Source of the DNA: an uncultured Clostridia bacterium
GTDB lineage: Bacteria > Bacillota > Clostridia > TANB77 > CAG-508
Length of the DNA stretch: 13,257 bases
Direction of reading: 5' to 3'
NCBI GenBank assembly: GCA_947629965.1
Contig: CANRFS010000025.1
Location: 1-13,257, forward strand
The position numbers and the translations under genes were made by a program. Under the pieces are notes generated by a model that had not been told where the DNA came from, did not search any database, and was given only the letters and a program-made list of their open reading frames with translations. This document shows positions 1-6,756 of this stretch, in pieces; position 1 is the stretch's first letter, and each line of letters starts with the position of its first letter.

Positions 1-177
1 GGAGTAATAGAGGAAGGAAAGCCCGCCGATATAACAATATTTGACCCAAATAAAGAATATATATACGAAAAAGAAAGTATAGTATCAAAATCAAAAAACA
101 CGCCATTTATAGGTAAAAAACTAAAAGGAGAAGTAAAATACACAATAGTAAATGGAAAAATAGTTTATAAAAAATAA
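1..177 (+). CDS. pyrC: Dihydroorotase, C-terminal end (partial)
   Basis: This is the last 58 codons of an open frame entering from the left edge, ending in TAA at 175-177. The tail carries a PADITIFDP stretch, then SKSKNTPF and GEVKYTIVNGKIVY, which is the typical C-terminal end of bacterial dihydroorotases (the cyclic amidohydrolase family that closes carbamoyl-aspartate to dihydroorotate). The metal-binding residues lie upstream and cannot be checked. A gap of only 23 bases separates it from pyrF, so the two are probably cotranscribed in the pyrimidine operon. Other amidohydrolases end similarly, but the pyrF-pyrK-pyrD context makes PyrC by far the best reading. Confidence 0.9.
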   Translation, partial: GVIEEGKPADITIFDPNKEYIYEKESIVSKSKNTPFIGKKLKGEVKYTIVNGKIVYKK

Positions 178-200
178 ATAGTGTAAGGAGGAAAATAAAT

Positions 201-1125
201 ATGGAAAATGCAATGGACAAACTAATTAACAAAATTAAGGAGGTAAACAATCCTACAGTTATGGGATTAGATCCAAGGTATGATATGATACCAGATAGTA
301 TTAAAGCTAAATATACAAAAGATGTAGAAGGTGCTTGCAAAGCAATATTAGAGTTTAACAAAGGATTAATAGATAGCGTGTGCGATATAGTACCTGCTGT
401 AAAACCTCAGATTGCTTTTTACGAGATGTTTGGCGTAGAGGGTATAAAAGTATTTAATGAAACATGTAAATATGCTAAAAACAAAGGAATGTGCGTAATA
501 GCAGATGTAAAAAGGGGAGATATAGGTTCAACTGCTGCAGGATATTCAAATGCGTTTTTGGGAAGAACTCCAATAGGTGATGAAAAAGTATCTATATATG
601 ATGTTGACTTTGTAACAGTAAATCCATATTTAGGAATTGATGGAGTAAAACCATTTATAGACGACTGCAAGGAATATGGAAAAGGAATATTTATTTTAGT
701 AAAAACTTCTAATAAATCATCTGGTGAGTTACAGGATTTAAAATTAGAAGATGGAACAACAATATATGAAAAAGTAGGAGAACTAGTAAATACTTGGGGA
801 GAAGAATTAGTAGGAGAATATGGATATAGTAGCGTAGGAGCAGTAGTTGGAGCAACATACCCTATTCAAATAAAAGAATTAAGAGAGATTATGCCAAAAA
901 CATTTTTCTTAATACCTGGATACGGAGCACAGCGGAGGAAAAGCAGAAGATATAGCTCTAGGATTTAAAGATGGAATAGGTGGAATTGTAAATGCTTCAA
1001 GAAGCTTAATGGCTGCATATAAATCTGATAGATGGAAAGATAAATATTCAGAGAAAGAGTATAAAAAAGCAACAAGAGAAGAGGCAATAAGAATGAGAGA
1101 TGAATTAAATAGCGCAATAAAATAA
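201..1125 (+). CDS. pyrF: Orotidine 5'-phosphate decarboxylase, type 2, read through a +1 shift at CGG
   Basis: PyrF decarboxylates OMP to UMP, the last step of UMP synthesis. The start at 201 follows an AAGGAGG site at 185-191. The first frame carries the catalytic DVKRGDIGSTAAGYS region (residues 102-116) and runs to the phosphate-binding loop PGYGAQ (239-244). There the frame meets CGG at 933-935 and would end after 255 residues. Skipping C933 and reading GGA from 934 gives GAQGGKAEDIALGF and continues for 63 residues to TAA at 1123-1125. The joined protein has 307 residues, normal for the clostridial type 2 enzyme (about 280-310). Without the shift it lacks the second half of the phosphate loop and the final helices. 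The downstream part is otherwise undamaged, which argues for a functional gene. pyrK follows 30 bases later. Confidence 0.92.
933..936 (+). other. +1 frameshift site CGG-A in pyrF
   Basis: Zero-frame codons are GCA CAG CGG AGG AAA. The frame that continues the protein reads GCA CAG, then GGA GGA AAA from 934, so one C is skipped. Zero-frame reading meets a TAA at 966-968. The Gly restored here is the first of the two in the GAQGG loop, so no residue is gained or lost. I see no Shine-Dalgarno-like stimulator upstream and no stop codon at the shift point, unlike the prfB site. Confidence 0.85.
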
Positions 1126-1155
1126 TACATATCTTAATGATTAGGAGGAAATAAA

Positions 1156-1929
1156 ATGCCAGTACAATTACATGCTAAATTGATTAAAAAAGAGCAGTTA
1201 AAACCAGATATTTTTAAATTTTCTATGTCAGCCAGAGAAATTGTTGATATTGCAAAACCGGGTCAATTTATAGAAATAAGAGTTACAGAAGGAATTGATC
1301 CATTTTTAAGAAGACCAATTAGTATATATAATATGGATAAGGAAAATGGAATTTTAGAGATAATATTTAGAGTTCAAGGTAGAGGAACAGAAATTTTATC
1401 AAGAAAAAAAGAAGAAGATTTAATTGATATTGTAGGACCATTAGGATATGGAACGTTTAAATTAGAAGAGTATAAAAATATAGCAATACTTGGCGGTGGA
1501 ATAGGTGTATTCCCACTATATGAGCTTGCTAAAAATGCCTCAAAAAAAATAACAGTAAATACATACTTAGGATTTAGAAATAAAGAAGCGGTATTATTAG
1601 AAGACGAGTTTAAAGAGGTATCAAATAAATTGGTAATAACAACAGATGATGGAAGTTATAAAGTACATGGATTTGCAATAAATGAGCTAAAAAAAGACTT
1701 GAAAGAAAACAAAATAGATGCGATATTTGCATGCGGACCTTTGCCACTACTTAAAGCTGCGCAAAATTTAGCGAAAGAAACAAATATTCCATGCCAAATA
1801 TCACTAGAAGAAAAAATGGGATGTGGACTTGGAGTATGCTTAGGATGTGCAGTAGAAGTAGTAACAGGCGGATATGAGCATGTATGCAAACAAGGTCCAG
1901 TATTTGACAGTAATAAAGTAATTATTTAA
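1156..1929 (+). CDS. pyrK: Dihydroorotate dehydrogenase B, electron transfer subunit
   Basis: PyrK carries electrons from PyrD (FMN) through a [2Fe-2S] cluster and FAD to NAD+. The 257-residue protein has a ferredoxin-reductase layout. The FAD-binding RRPISIY motif is at residues 52-58, the nucleotide-binding GGGIG at 113-117 and CGP at 193-195. The cluster cysteines are Cys223, Cys228, Cys231 and Cys244, in the pattern CGLGVCLGC followed by VCKQGPVF. Length and motifs match the family. The start is fixed by TTAGGAGG at 1141-1148. It lies between pyrF and pyrD, 14 bases before pyrD, as in the usual Firmicute pyr operon. Confidence 0.96.
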   Translation: MPVQLHAKLIKKEQLKPDIFKFSMSAREIVDIAKPGQFIEIRVTEGIDPFLRRPISIYNMDKENGILEIIFRVQGRGTEILSRKKEEDLIDIVGPLGYGTFKLEEYKNIAILGGGIGVFPLYELAKNASKKITVNTYLGFRNKEAVLLEDEFKEVSNKLVITTDDGSYKVHGFAINELKKDLKENKIDAIFACGPLPLLKAAQNLAKETNIPCQISLEEKMGCGLGVCLGCAVEVVTGGYEHVCKQGPVFDSNKVII

Positions 1930-1943
1930 GAGGAGTTGAATTT

Positions 1944-2852
1944 ATGAATACAGAAGTTAATTTCGCAGGTATTAAAATGAAAAATCCTGTAACAGTTGCA
2001 TCAGGTACATTTGGATATGGTAGAGAATATAGCCAGTTTTTTGATTTAAGTAAGCTTGGTGGAATTATTACAAAAGGTACATCTTTAAAACCAAGAGATG
2101 GTAATAAACCATCTAGAATTTACGAAACTCCAAGTGGTATGCTAAATAGTATTGGACTTCAAAATCCTGGTGTAGAATATTTTATAACTCATGATTTACC
2201 TTGGCTTAAAACTCAGAATGTTGCAATTATAGTAAATGCGTGTGGAAGCACAATAGAAGACTATGTTGAACTTTGTAAGATATTAAATAAAACAGATATA
2301 GATGGAGTTGAACTTAATTTATCGTGTCCAAATGTTAAAGCAGGATGTTTAGCATTTGGAACAACATATGAAGGCGTGAAGGAGGTTACAAGCAAGGTGA
2401 GAAAAGTTTTAGATAAACCGCTAATTGTAAAACTTACTCCAAATGTAACAGATATAACACTTCCGGCTAAAGGAGCAGAGGATGCCGGAGCAGATGCAGT
2501 ATCACTAATTAACACATTACTTGGAATGAGTATTAATATAAATACAAGAAAACCATATCTTGCAAATAACACAGGCGGGTTATCAGGGCCTTGCGTAAAA
2601 CCAGTCGCAGTAAGAATGGTATATCAGGTATCTCAAGCAGTAAATATTCCAGTACTTGGTATGGGTGGAATTATAAATGGAGATGATGCTATAGAATTTA
2701 TGCTTGCTGGCGCATCTGCTATATCTATTGGCGCAGGTAATTTTATAGATCCATATACTAGTGTAAATACGGTAAAAGGTATTGAAGAATATATGAAAAA
2801 ACACAATATAGAAAATATAAATGATATTGTAGGAAAAGTAGAAATGAATTAA
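1944..2852 (+). CDS. pyrD: Dihydroorotate dehydrogenase B, catalytic subunit (class 1B)
   Basis: This FMN enzyme oxidises dihydroorotate to orotate and works as a heterotetramer with PyrK. Within its 302 residues are the catalytic-loop NLSCPNVK with Cys128, which marks class 1 enzymes of the NAD-linked B type (class 2 has Ser), the VKLTPNV strand (162-168), GGLSGP (211-216) and the phosphate-binding GMGGI (239-243) and SIGAGNF (261-267). All are intact. The start follows AGAGGAG with normal spacing. It is the last gene of the pyrC-F-K-D run. A hairpin 68 bases downstream may end the operon, although a promoter-like site lies before that hairpin. Confidence 0.96.
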   Translation: MNTEVNFAGIKMKNPVTVASGTFGYGREYSQFFDLSKLGGIITKGTSLKPRDGNKPSRIYETPSGMLNSIGLQNPGVEYFITHDLPWLKTQNVAIIVNACGSTIEDYVELCKILNKTDIDGVELNLSCPNVKAGCLAFGTTYEGVKEVTSKVRKVLDKPLIVKLTPNVTDITLPAKGAEDAGADAVSLINTLLGMSININTRKPYLANNTGGLSGPCVKPVAVRMVYQVSQAVNIPVLGMGGIINGDDAIEFMLAGASAISIGAGNFIDPYTSVNTVKGIEEYMKKHNIENINDIVGKVEMN

Positions 2853-2867
2853 TTTTTGAAAAACTCT

Positions 2868-2895
2868 TGCATAATAGAACAAAAAATGATAATAT
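2868..2895 (+). promoter_or_regulatory. Candidate promoter for pyrG
   Basis: TTGCAT at 2867-2872 and TAATAT at 2890-2895 are separated by 17 bases, a fair sigma-A match. A start about 7 bases further on would place the 2921-2964 hairpin inside the pyrG leader, which would make it an attenuator. The initiation region lacks the GGG-type start used in the known CTP-sensitive pyrG attenuation of Bacillus, so the mechanism is not evident. AT-rich sequence gives many chance matches. Confidence 0.4.
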
Positions 2896-2920
2896 ATTCA
2901 TATATTAATATTAAAATAAT

Positions 2921-2974
2921 AGATTTAAAAAAAACCCCTTTTTTAGGGAAACTTTTTTAAATCTATTTTTGTTT
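2921..2974 (+). terminator. Strong intrinsic terminator or attenuator between pyrD and pyrG
   Basis: A perfect 12-base stem pairs AGATTTAAAAAA (2921-2932) with TTTTTTAAATCT (2953-2964). An inner CCC/GGG stem closes a short T-rich loop, and the tract ATTTTTGTTT follows at 2965-2974. It either ends the pyr operon or, if the promoter-like site before it is real, regulates pyrG from its leader. The A and T runs also make it a possible terminator on the other strand, but no minus-strand gene lies nearby. Confidence 0.8.
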
Positions 2975-3006
2975 AATAAAAGTATCGGTAAAAGGTATGT
3001 AAAAAA

Positions 3007-3046
3007 TGGGACAAAATATCCCAGAAAGAAACGTCCCTTTTGGGAC
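3007..3046 (+). promoter_or_regulatory. Two tandem GGGA/TCCC hairpins directly upstream of the pyrG RBS
   Basis: TGGGA (3007-3011) pairs with TCCCA (3019-3023), and GTCCC (3033-3037) pairs with GGGAC (3042-3046) around a TTTT loop. The first GGGAC (3008-3012) could instead pair with GTCCC, so alternative folds are possible. The second hairpin ends 3 bases before the AGGAGG site at 3050-3055. This is either a leader structure that can affect initiation or a dispersed palindromic repeat. A similar hairpin (TGGGA, A-rich loop, TTCCC) lies at about 6729-6744. Confidence 0.5.
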
Positions 3047-3062
3047 ATTAGGAGGAAAATTG

Positions 3063-4658
3063 ATGAACACAAAGTATATTTTTGTAACAGGTGGAGTAGT
3101 ATCAGGATTAGGAAAGGGAATAACTGCAGCATCACTTGGAAGACTTTTAAAGAATAGAGGATATAAAGTTACAATTCAAAAAATGGATCCATACATAAAT
3201 GTTGATCCAGGTACAATGAGTCCAATTGAACATGGAGAAGTTTTTGTAACAGATGATGGAGCAGAAACAGATCTAGATTTAGGACATTATGAAAGATTTA
3301 TAGATGAAAATTTAACAAAAAATTCTAGTGTAACTACTGGAAAGATTTATTCTAGCGTAATCGAAAAAGAAAGAAAAGGCGAATACTTAGGTAAAACTGT
3401 TCAAGTAATACCTCATATTACTAACGAAATAAAAGAAAAAATATATAGTTTTGAAAATGAAGATGTTGATATTGTAATTACTGAAATAGGTGGGACTATT
3501 GGAGATATAGAAGGATTATCATTTATAGAAGCAATAAGACAAGTTGGGATAGAAAAACCGAAAGAAGATGTTATATATGTTCATGTAACACTTCTTCCAT
3601 ATATTTCTGGTTCAAATGAACTTAAATCAAAACCAACACAGCACTCTGTAAAAGAGCTTCAGTCATTAGGTATTAAACCAGATATTTTGGTATGTAGATC
3701 AGAACTTCCTATAACAGATATAATGAGACAAAAAATAGCTCTTTATTGTAATGTAAGACCAGAATGTGTAATACAAAATTCTACGGCAGACAACCTATAT
3801 GCTGTTCCTTTAATGCTTGAAAAAGAAGGTTTAACACTTGAAGTATGCAGAGCATTAAACTTAGATAAAACAGAACCTAAAAACGAAGAGTGGGAAAAAA
3901 TGATAGAGCATATTAGAAATATAGGTGATGAGTCAGTTAAAGTAGCAATAGTTGGAAAATATGTAGCTCTTGAGGACTCATATCTCTCAGTTGCAGAGTC
4001 TTTAAGACATGCAGGTTTTGAAAATGATGTTAAAGTAGATATTGAATTTGTAGATTCAGAAACTATAACAGATAAAAATGCAAAAGAAAAACTAGGTGAA
4101 TATAATGGAATTCTTGTTCCAGGAGGATTTGGAAACAGAGGAATAGAAGGAAAAATTTCTGCAATTAAATATGCAAGAGAAAATAAAGTTCCATTTTTAG
4201 GAATTTGTTTAGGAATGCAAATGGCAGTAGTAGAATTTGCAAGAAATGTATTAGGATTAAGTGATGCAAATTCAGAAGAATTTGACAAAAAATCGAAAAA
4301 TCAAGTAATACATATAATGGATGAGCAAAAGAAAATAGATAAAAAAGGTGGAACAATGAGACTTGGAAGTTATCCATGTGTGTTAAAAGAAGGGACTAAA
4401 GCATATAACTTATATGGCAAAAAAGAAATAGCAGAGAGACATAGACATAGATATGAATACAATAATGATTATAAAGAAAAAATGGAAGAAGCAGGTCTTA
4501 TATGTTCAGGAACATCTCCAGACGGAAGACTTGTTGAGATAGTAGAATTAAAAAATCATCCATTCTTTTTAGCAAGTCAATTCCATCCAGAATTTAAATC
4601 AAGACCAAACAGACCAAGCCCATTATTTAGAGGCTTAATTGCGGCTGCCAAAAAATAA
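3063..4658 (+). CDS. pyrG: CTP synthase
   Basis: PyrG makes CTP from UTP, ATP and glutamine. It has 531 residues, the normal length. The synthase domain begins MNTKYIFVTGGVVSGLGKGI, with the P-loop at residues 10-20 and a conserved MDPYINVDPGTMSPIEHGEV (41-60). The class I glutaminase domain has the nucleophile Cys382 in GICLGMQ and the catalytic His in QFHPEF. I chose ATG 3063 over the in-frame ATG 3006 because family members begin at MNTKY and AGGAGG lies at 3050-3055; the longer form would translate the hairpins. The last 14 codons are duplicated at 6654-6695, and no terminator follows the stop, both suggesting an insertion at the 3' end of the gene. Confidence 0.97.
   Translation: MNTKYIFVTGGVVSGLGKGITAASLGRLLKNRGYKVTIQKMDPYINVDPGTMSPIEHGEVFVTDDGAETDLDLGHYERFIDENLTKNSSVTTGKIYSSVIEKERKGEYLGKTVQVIPHITNEIKEKIYSFENEDVDIVITEIGGTIGDIEGLSFIEAIRQVGIEKPKEDVIYVHVTLLPYISGSNELKSKPTQHSVKELQSLGIKPDILVCRSELPITDIMRQKIALYCNVRPECVIQNSTADNLYAVPLMLEKEGLTLEVCRALNLDKTEPKNEEWEKMIEHIRNIGDESVKVAIVGKYVALEDSYLSVAESLRHAGFENDVKVDIEFVDSETITDKNAKEKLGEYNGILVPGGFGNRGIEGKISAIKYARENKVPFLGICLGMQMAVVEFARNVLGLSDANSEEFDKKSKNQVIHIMDEQKKIDKKGGTMRLGSYPCVLKEGTKAYNLYGKKEIAERHRHRYEYNNDYKEKMEEAGLICSGTSPDGRLVEIVELKNHPFFLASQFHPEFKSRPNRPSPLFRGLIAAAKK
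4617..4658 (+). repeat. pyrG 3' end, upstream copy of a 42-base direct repeat
   Basis: The last 14 codons of pyrG (SPLFRGLIAAAKK and stop) recur at 6654-6695 as SPLFRGIIASAKK and stop. The copies match at 37 of 42 bases, starting with 17 identical bases. Similarity ends abruptly at the upstream edge of both copies. The pair brackets the zinc-ribbon and GNAT genes, as attachment sites would bracket an element inserted into the end of a gene. Confidence 0.75.
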
Positions 4659-4755
4659 CATTAGGTAAATTGTTGTTCATTTAATTAAAATGGAAATTTT
4701 TATATTATAAAATAGCAAACTAGATTGGGTTATAATATAAAATTGGAGGATATGT

Positions 4756-5526
4756 ATGAGGTGTCCAGGTTGTGGAAATAATGTTAGTGATTTAGATGAA
4801 AAATGTCCGGTTTGTAAATTAGATATTGAAGGATACAAACAAGATATTGAATACGCAGAAAACAAATTTCATAAAGTAGTATGGTTAATAATATTATTTG
4901 TAGCCATATTAATTGTATTTAGTTTTATTATAAGCAATAGTATTACATATAAACCAACAAGTTCTGATATAACAGAAAAAGAAACAACAGATGAAGAGAT
5001 CATAGAATATGCTAAATCAGAAATAAAAAAAAGATTAAAATATTCAGATACTGCTATGTTTTCAAATGAAAATATAAGTTTTCAAGATAATAAATATATA
5101 GTAGAATGTTATTGTACAAGTAAAAATGGAAACAAACAAGAAACTAAAGTGAAATTTATAACCATTATTGAGAAATGTAAAAATAAATTAGTGTGTTTAG
5201 ATATGATGACAAACGGAGAAACTTGCACAAGAGATGCTAAGGATATAGTAGAACAACTAATTAAAGAGAAAAAATATGAAGAAATATTCAATGAATGGTT
5301 TAATTCAACTGAAAAAAATGTTATGGATTATGACAAATTTATAAATTATTTGAATGAATATCCTATAGACTTAGCACAAGCTTCATTTGAGGAAAAAGAA
5401 TATGAAGAAAATAAAAAAATAGAATTATATATACAAGAAGCAAACAACGAAAACAGATGGTATATTTGGTATTTTACATTTTTAAACGGTCAGGTTTATA
5501 ATTTTGATATAATATTAAAATGGTAA
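4756..5526 (+). CDS. Zinc-ribbon single-pass membrane protein, unknown function
   Basis: I do not recognise a specific family for the 256-residue protein. It opens with a zinc ribbon, CPGC then CPVC (Cys3, Cys6, Cys17, Cys20). One hydrophobic helix follows at about residues 41-60. The rest is a hydrophilic domain of about 190 residues, probably outside the membrane, with no motif I can name and scattered cysteines. Zinc-ribbon plus one transmembrane helix plus a variable outer domain is common among uncharacterised clostridial proteins. The start follows TTGGAGG at 4743-4749. It is a single-gene unit inside the segment bounded by the pyrG tail repeat and may be cargo of that insertion. Confidence 0.8.
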   Translation: MRCPGCGNNVSDLDEKCPVCKLDIEGYKQDIEYAENKFHKVVWLIILFVAILIVFSFIISNSITYKPTSSDITEKETTDEEIIEYAKSEIKKRLKYSDTAMFSNENISFQDNKYIVECYCTSKNGNKQETKVKFITIIEKCKNKLVCLDMMTNGETCTRDAKDIVEQLIKEKKYEEIFNEWFNSTEKNVMDYDKFINYLNEYPIDLAQASFEEKEYEENKKIELYIQEANNENRWYIWYFTFLNGQVYNFDIILKW

Positions 5527-5824
5527 CACTTACTTATGTAGATGTTTTTAATTAAATATAATTAGTAAGCACATTAAAAAATAAATTTTATAAAACGTAT
5601 TTTATGAATTTTAATAAAAAAAATAGATACAATATATATTAAAATATAAAAAAATTTACAAATTTTATTGACTTTTTAAAAAGGTATGATATATATATAA
5701 TATAGAATTACATACAAAACATAAAACGAGTATATTGATATTATGTAAAATTTGTGCTAAAATTATATTATGATTGATGTCATAATATATTAAAAATGAG
5801 TATATTATATTAGGGGTATATAAA
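5527..5824. other. Very AT-rich intergenic stretch with promoter and operator candidates
   Basis: No gene is visible in these 298 bases. A weak long-range pair, CTTACT near 5529 and AGTAAG near 5565, could fold after the zinc-ribbon gene. TTGACT at 5668-5673 is followed, with an 18-base gap, by TATATA. GAGTATATT occurs twice, near 5729 and 5798. A clean palindrome lies at 5765-5788. All point to control of the downstream two-gene unit. Confidence 0.5.
5765..5788. promoter_or_regulatory. Palindrome, candidate operator upstream of the small gene pair
   Basis: ATATTATGA (5765-5773) and TCATAATAT (5780-5788) form a perfect 9-base inverted repeat around TTGATG. It sits 36 bases before the 57-residue gene, where an autoregulatory operator of a toxin-antitoxin unit would lie. 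Chance palindromes are frequent in DNA this AT-rich, but the GA/TC centre makes this one better than most. Confidence 0.45.
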
Positions 5825-5998
5825 ATGGCTACAAAAAGTTTTTTAAAAAATATAAAATTTAAGGATAAACCTTCTGCTAGGTCTTTTCTTAATGCACTTG
5901 AAAATGCAGAAGGTAGAAAAGGTAAAACAGTAAAAATGAAAACCTCTATTAAAGATATAAAAGATAAGGAAATAATTAGAAAAATATTTCAAAGCTAA
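5825..5998 (+). CDS. Small basic protein, candidate antitoxin partner of the GNAT gene
   Basis: This 57-residue protein starts at ATG 5825 after TAGGGG at 5811-5816 and ends at TAA 5996-5998. It is lysine-rich, opens with MATKSFLKNIKFKDKPSARS and closes with KDKEIIRKIFQS. From memory, small proteins of this pattern (KSFL.NI near the start, DKE.I.K.F near the end) occur beside acetyltransferase genes in Firmicutes; I cannot verify this here. Only 2 bases separate its stop from the start of the GNAT-like gene, so translation is probably coupled. Size, charge, coupling and the upstream palindrome fit an antitoxin, but the function is inferred from arrangement. Confidence 0.7.
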   Translation: MATKSFLKNIKFKDKPSARSFLNALENAEGRKGKTVKMKTSIKDIKDKEIIRKIFQS

Positions 5999-6000
5999 AA

Positions 6001-6618
6001 ATGGCTTATAACATTATTAATTTAGAAGATATATGTAATTCTATTGATAAAAGAAAAGTAAAAGAAATTTTATCTGATTTTGAGTGTAAATTAAATAAGG
6101 ACGTAGAGCAATTTTTAAAAGAAAAGGCAATAGAATTTAGCAAACAAGATATAGCAAAAACATTTATTGTTATGGGTTCATTCAAAGGAAATTTAGTGAT
6201 AGTAGGATATTTTTCTATTGCTACAAAAACTATAGAAGTTAAAAAAAATTTATTTAATACAGCAACAAGAAAAAGACTTTCAAGATTCGCTGTAAATGAT
6301 ATGTCAAGTTCTGTATTTGAAATTCCATTGCCTTTGATAGGTCAAATTGGTAAAAACTTCAAAAATGGTTATAATAAGTTGATAACTGGTGATGAACTAT
6401 TAAAATTAGCTTGTAAAAAAGTTAAAGAGGCACAGAAGATTATGGGAGGACGTTTTGTTTTTTTAGAATGTGAAGATAAGGATAACTTAAAAGAATTTTA
6501 TGAAAGCAATGGTTTTGTTTGTTTTGGCAAAAGAAATCTTGATAGAGATGAGAGAGAAACTAATTCAGGGCAGTATTTACTGCAAATGCTAAGAGATTTA
6601 ACGAATTTAGAAGACTAG
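6001..6618 (+). CDS. GNAT-like N-acetyltransferase, possible toxin of a TA pair
   Basis: The 205-residue protein shows the GNAT fold pattern. A central strand, FIVMGSFKGNLVIVGYFSIA (residues 55-74), resembles GNAT beta strands. A helical segment begins near GYNKLITGDELLKLACKKVK (123-142), where acetyl-CoA is usually bound. The C-terminal part has GGRFVFLECE (149-158) and FYESNGF (166-172), the classic GNAT ending. The pyrophosphate loop is not a clear Q/R-x-x-G-x-G/A. It is longer than TacT- or AtaT-type toxins (about 160-175). There is no separate ribosome site: the start lies 2 bases after the small upstream gene, so expression looks coupled. It could instead be a housekeeping or resistance acetyltransferase. 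Confidence 0.75.
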   Translation: MAYNIINLEDICNSIDKRKVKEILSDFECKLNKDVEQFLKEKAIEFSKQDIAKTFIVMGSFKGNLVIVGYFSIATKTIEVKKNLFNTATRKRLSRFAVNDMSSSVFEIPLPLIGQIGKNFKNGYNKLITGDELLKLACKKVKEAQKIMGGRFVFLECEDKDNLKEFYESNGFVCFGKRNLDRDERETNSGQYLLQMLRDLTNLED

Positions 6619-6634
6619 TAATCCTAGTCTTTTT
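6611..6634 (+). terminator. Intrinsic terminator of the GNAT gene
   Basis: AAGACTAG (6611-6618) pairs perfectly with CTAGTCTT (6624-6631) around TAATC and runs into a T tract to 6634. The left arm contains the TAG stop of the acetyltransferase gene, so the gene ends inside its own terminator. Confidence 0.8.
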
Positions 6635-6653
6635 ATCTTGATATTAACTAACT

Positions 6654-6695
6654 AGCCCATTATTTAGAGGAATAATTGCATCTGCCAAAAAATGA
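6654..6695 (+). repeat. Orphan copy of the pyrG 3' end (14 codons)
   Basis: This stretch reads SPLFRGIIASAKK and a TGA stop, the same C-terminal end as pyrG with two conservative changes (Leu to Ile, Ala to Ser). It is 37 of 42 bases identical to 4617-4658, and nothing upstream of it resembles pyrG. It looks like a displaced original gene end or a second attachment site left by integration into pyrG. No integrase is visible between the copies. Confidence 0.75.
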
Positions 6696-6722
6696 AACTT
6701 TTAGTTCCTAGCCAAAAGTTTC
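6687..6722 (-). terminator. Intrinsic terminator of ylbJ (minus strand)
   Basis: GAAACTTTT (6694-6702) and AAAAGTTTC (6714-6722) form a perfect 9-base stem around an 11-base loop. On the minus strand the hairpin is followed by ATTTTTT (6693-6687), a proper terminator for ylbJ, which ends 35 bases earlier at 6757. The T tract is the complement of the AAA AAA codons in the orphan pyrG tail. On the plus strand the hairpin is followed by A residues, so it would work poorly there. Confidence 0.75.
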
Positions 6723-6756
6723 AAAAAATGGGAGAAAAATTCCCGAGATAAAAGGT

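Noticed and set aside
2897..2910. CTP-sensitive G-addition attenuation at pyrG as in Bacillus
   Set aside because: No run of G occurs at the expected transcription start after the promoter candidate, so the known mechanism cannot be supported.
3006..3062. Longer pyrG start at ATG 3006
   Set aside because: It adds 19 residues absent from CTP synthases, translates a hairpin region and has no ribosome binding site, while ATG 3063 has AGGAGG at good spacing.
3743..4288. 181-codon open frame antisense to pyrG, and the similar 151-codon frame at 8463-8918 antisense to the pyrophosphorylase
   Set aside because: Both lie fully opposite well-supported conserved genes, have no ribosome site and show the Ser/Phe/Leu-rich composition typical of antisense shadows in AT-rich DNA.
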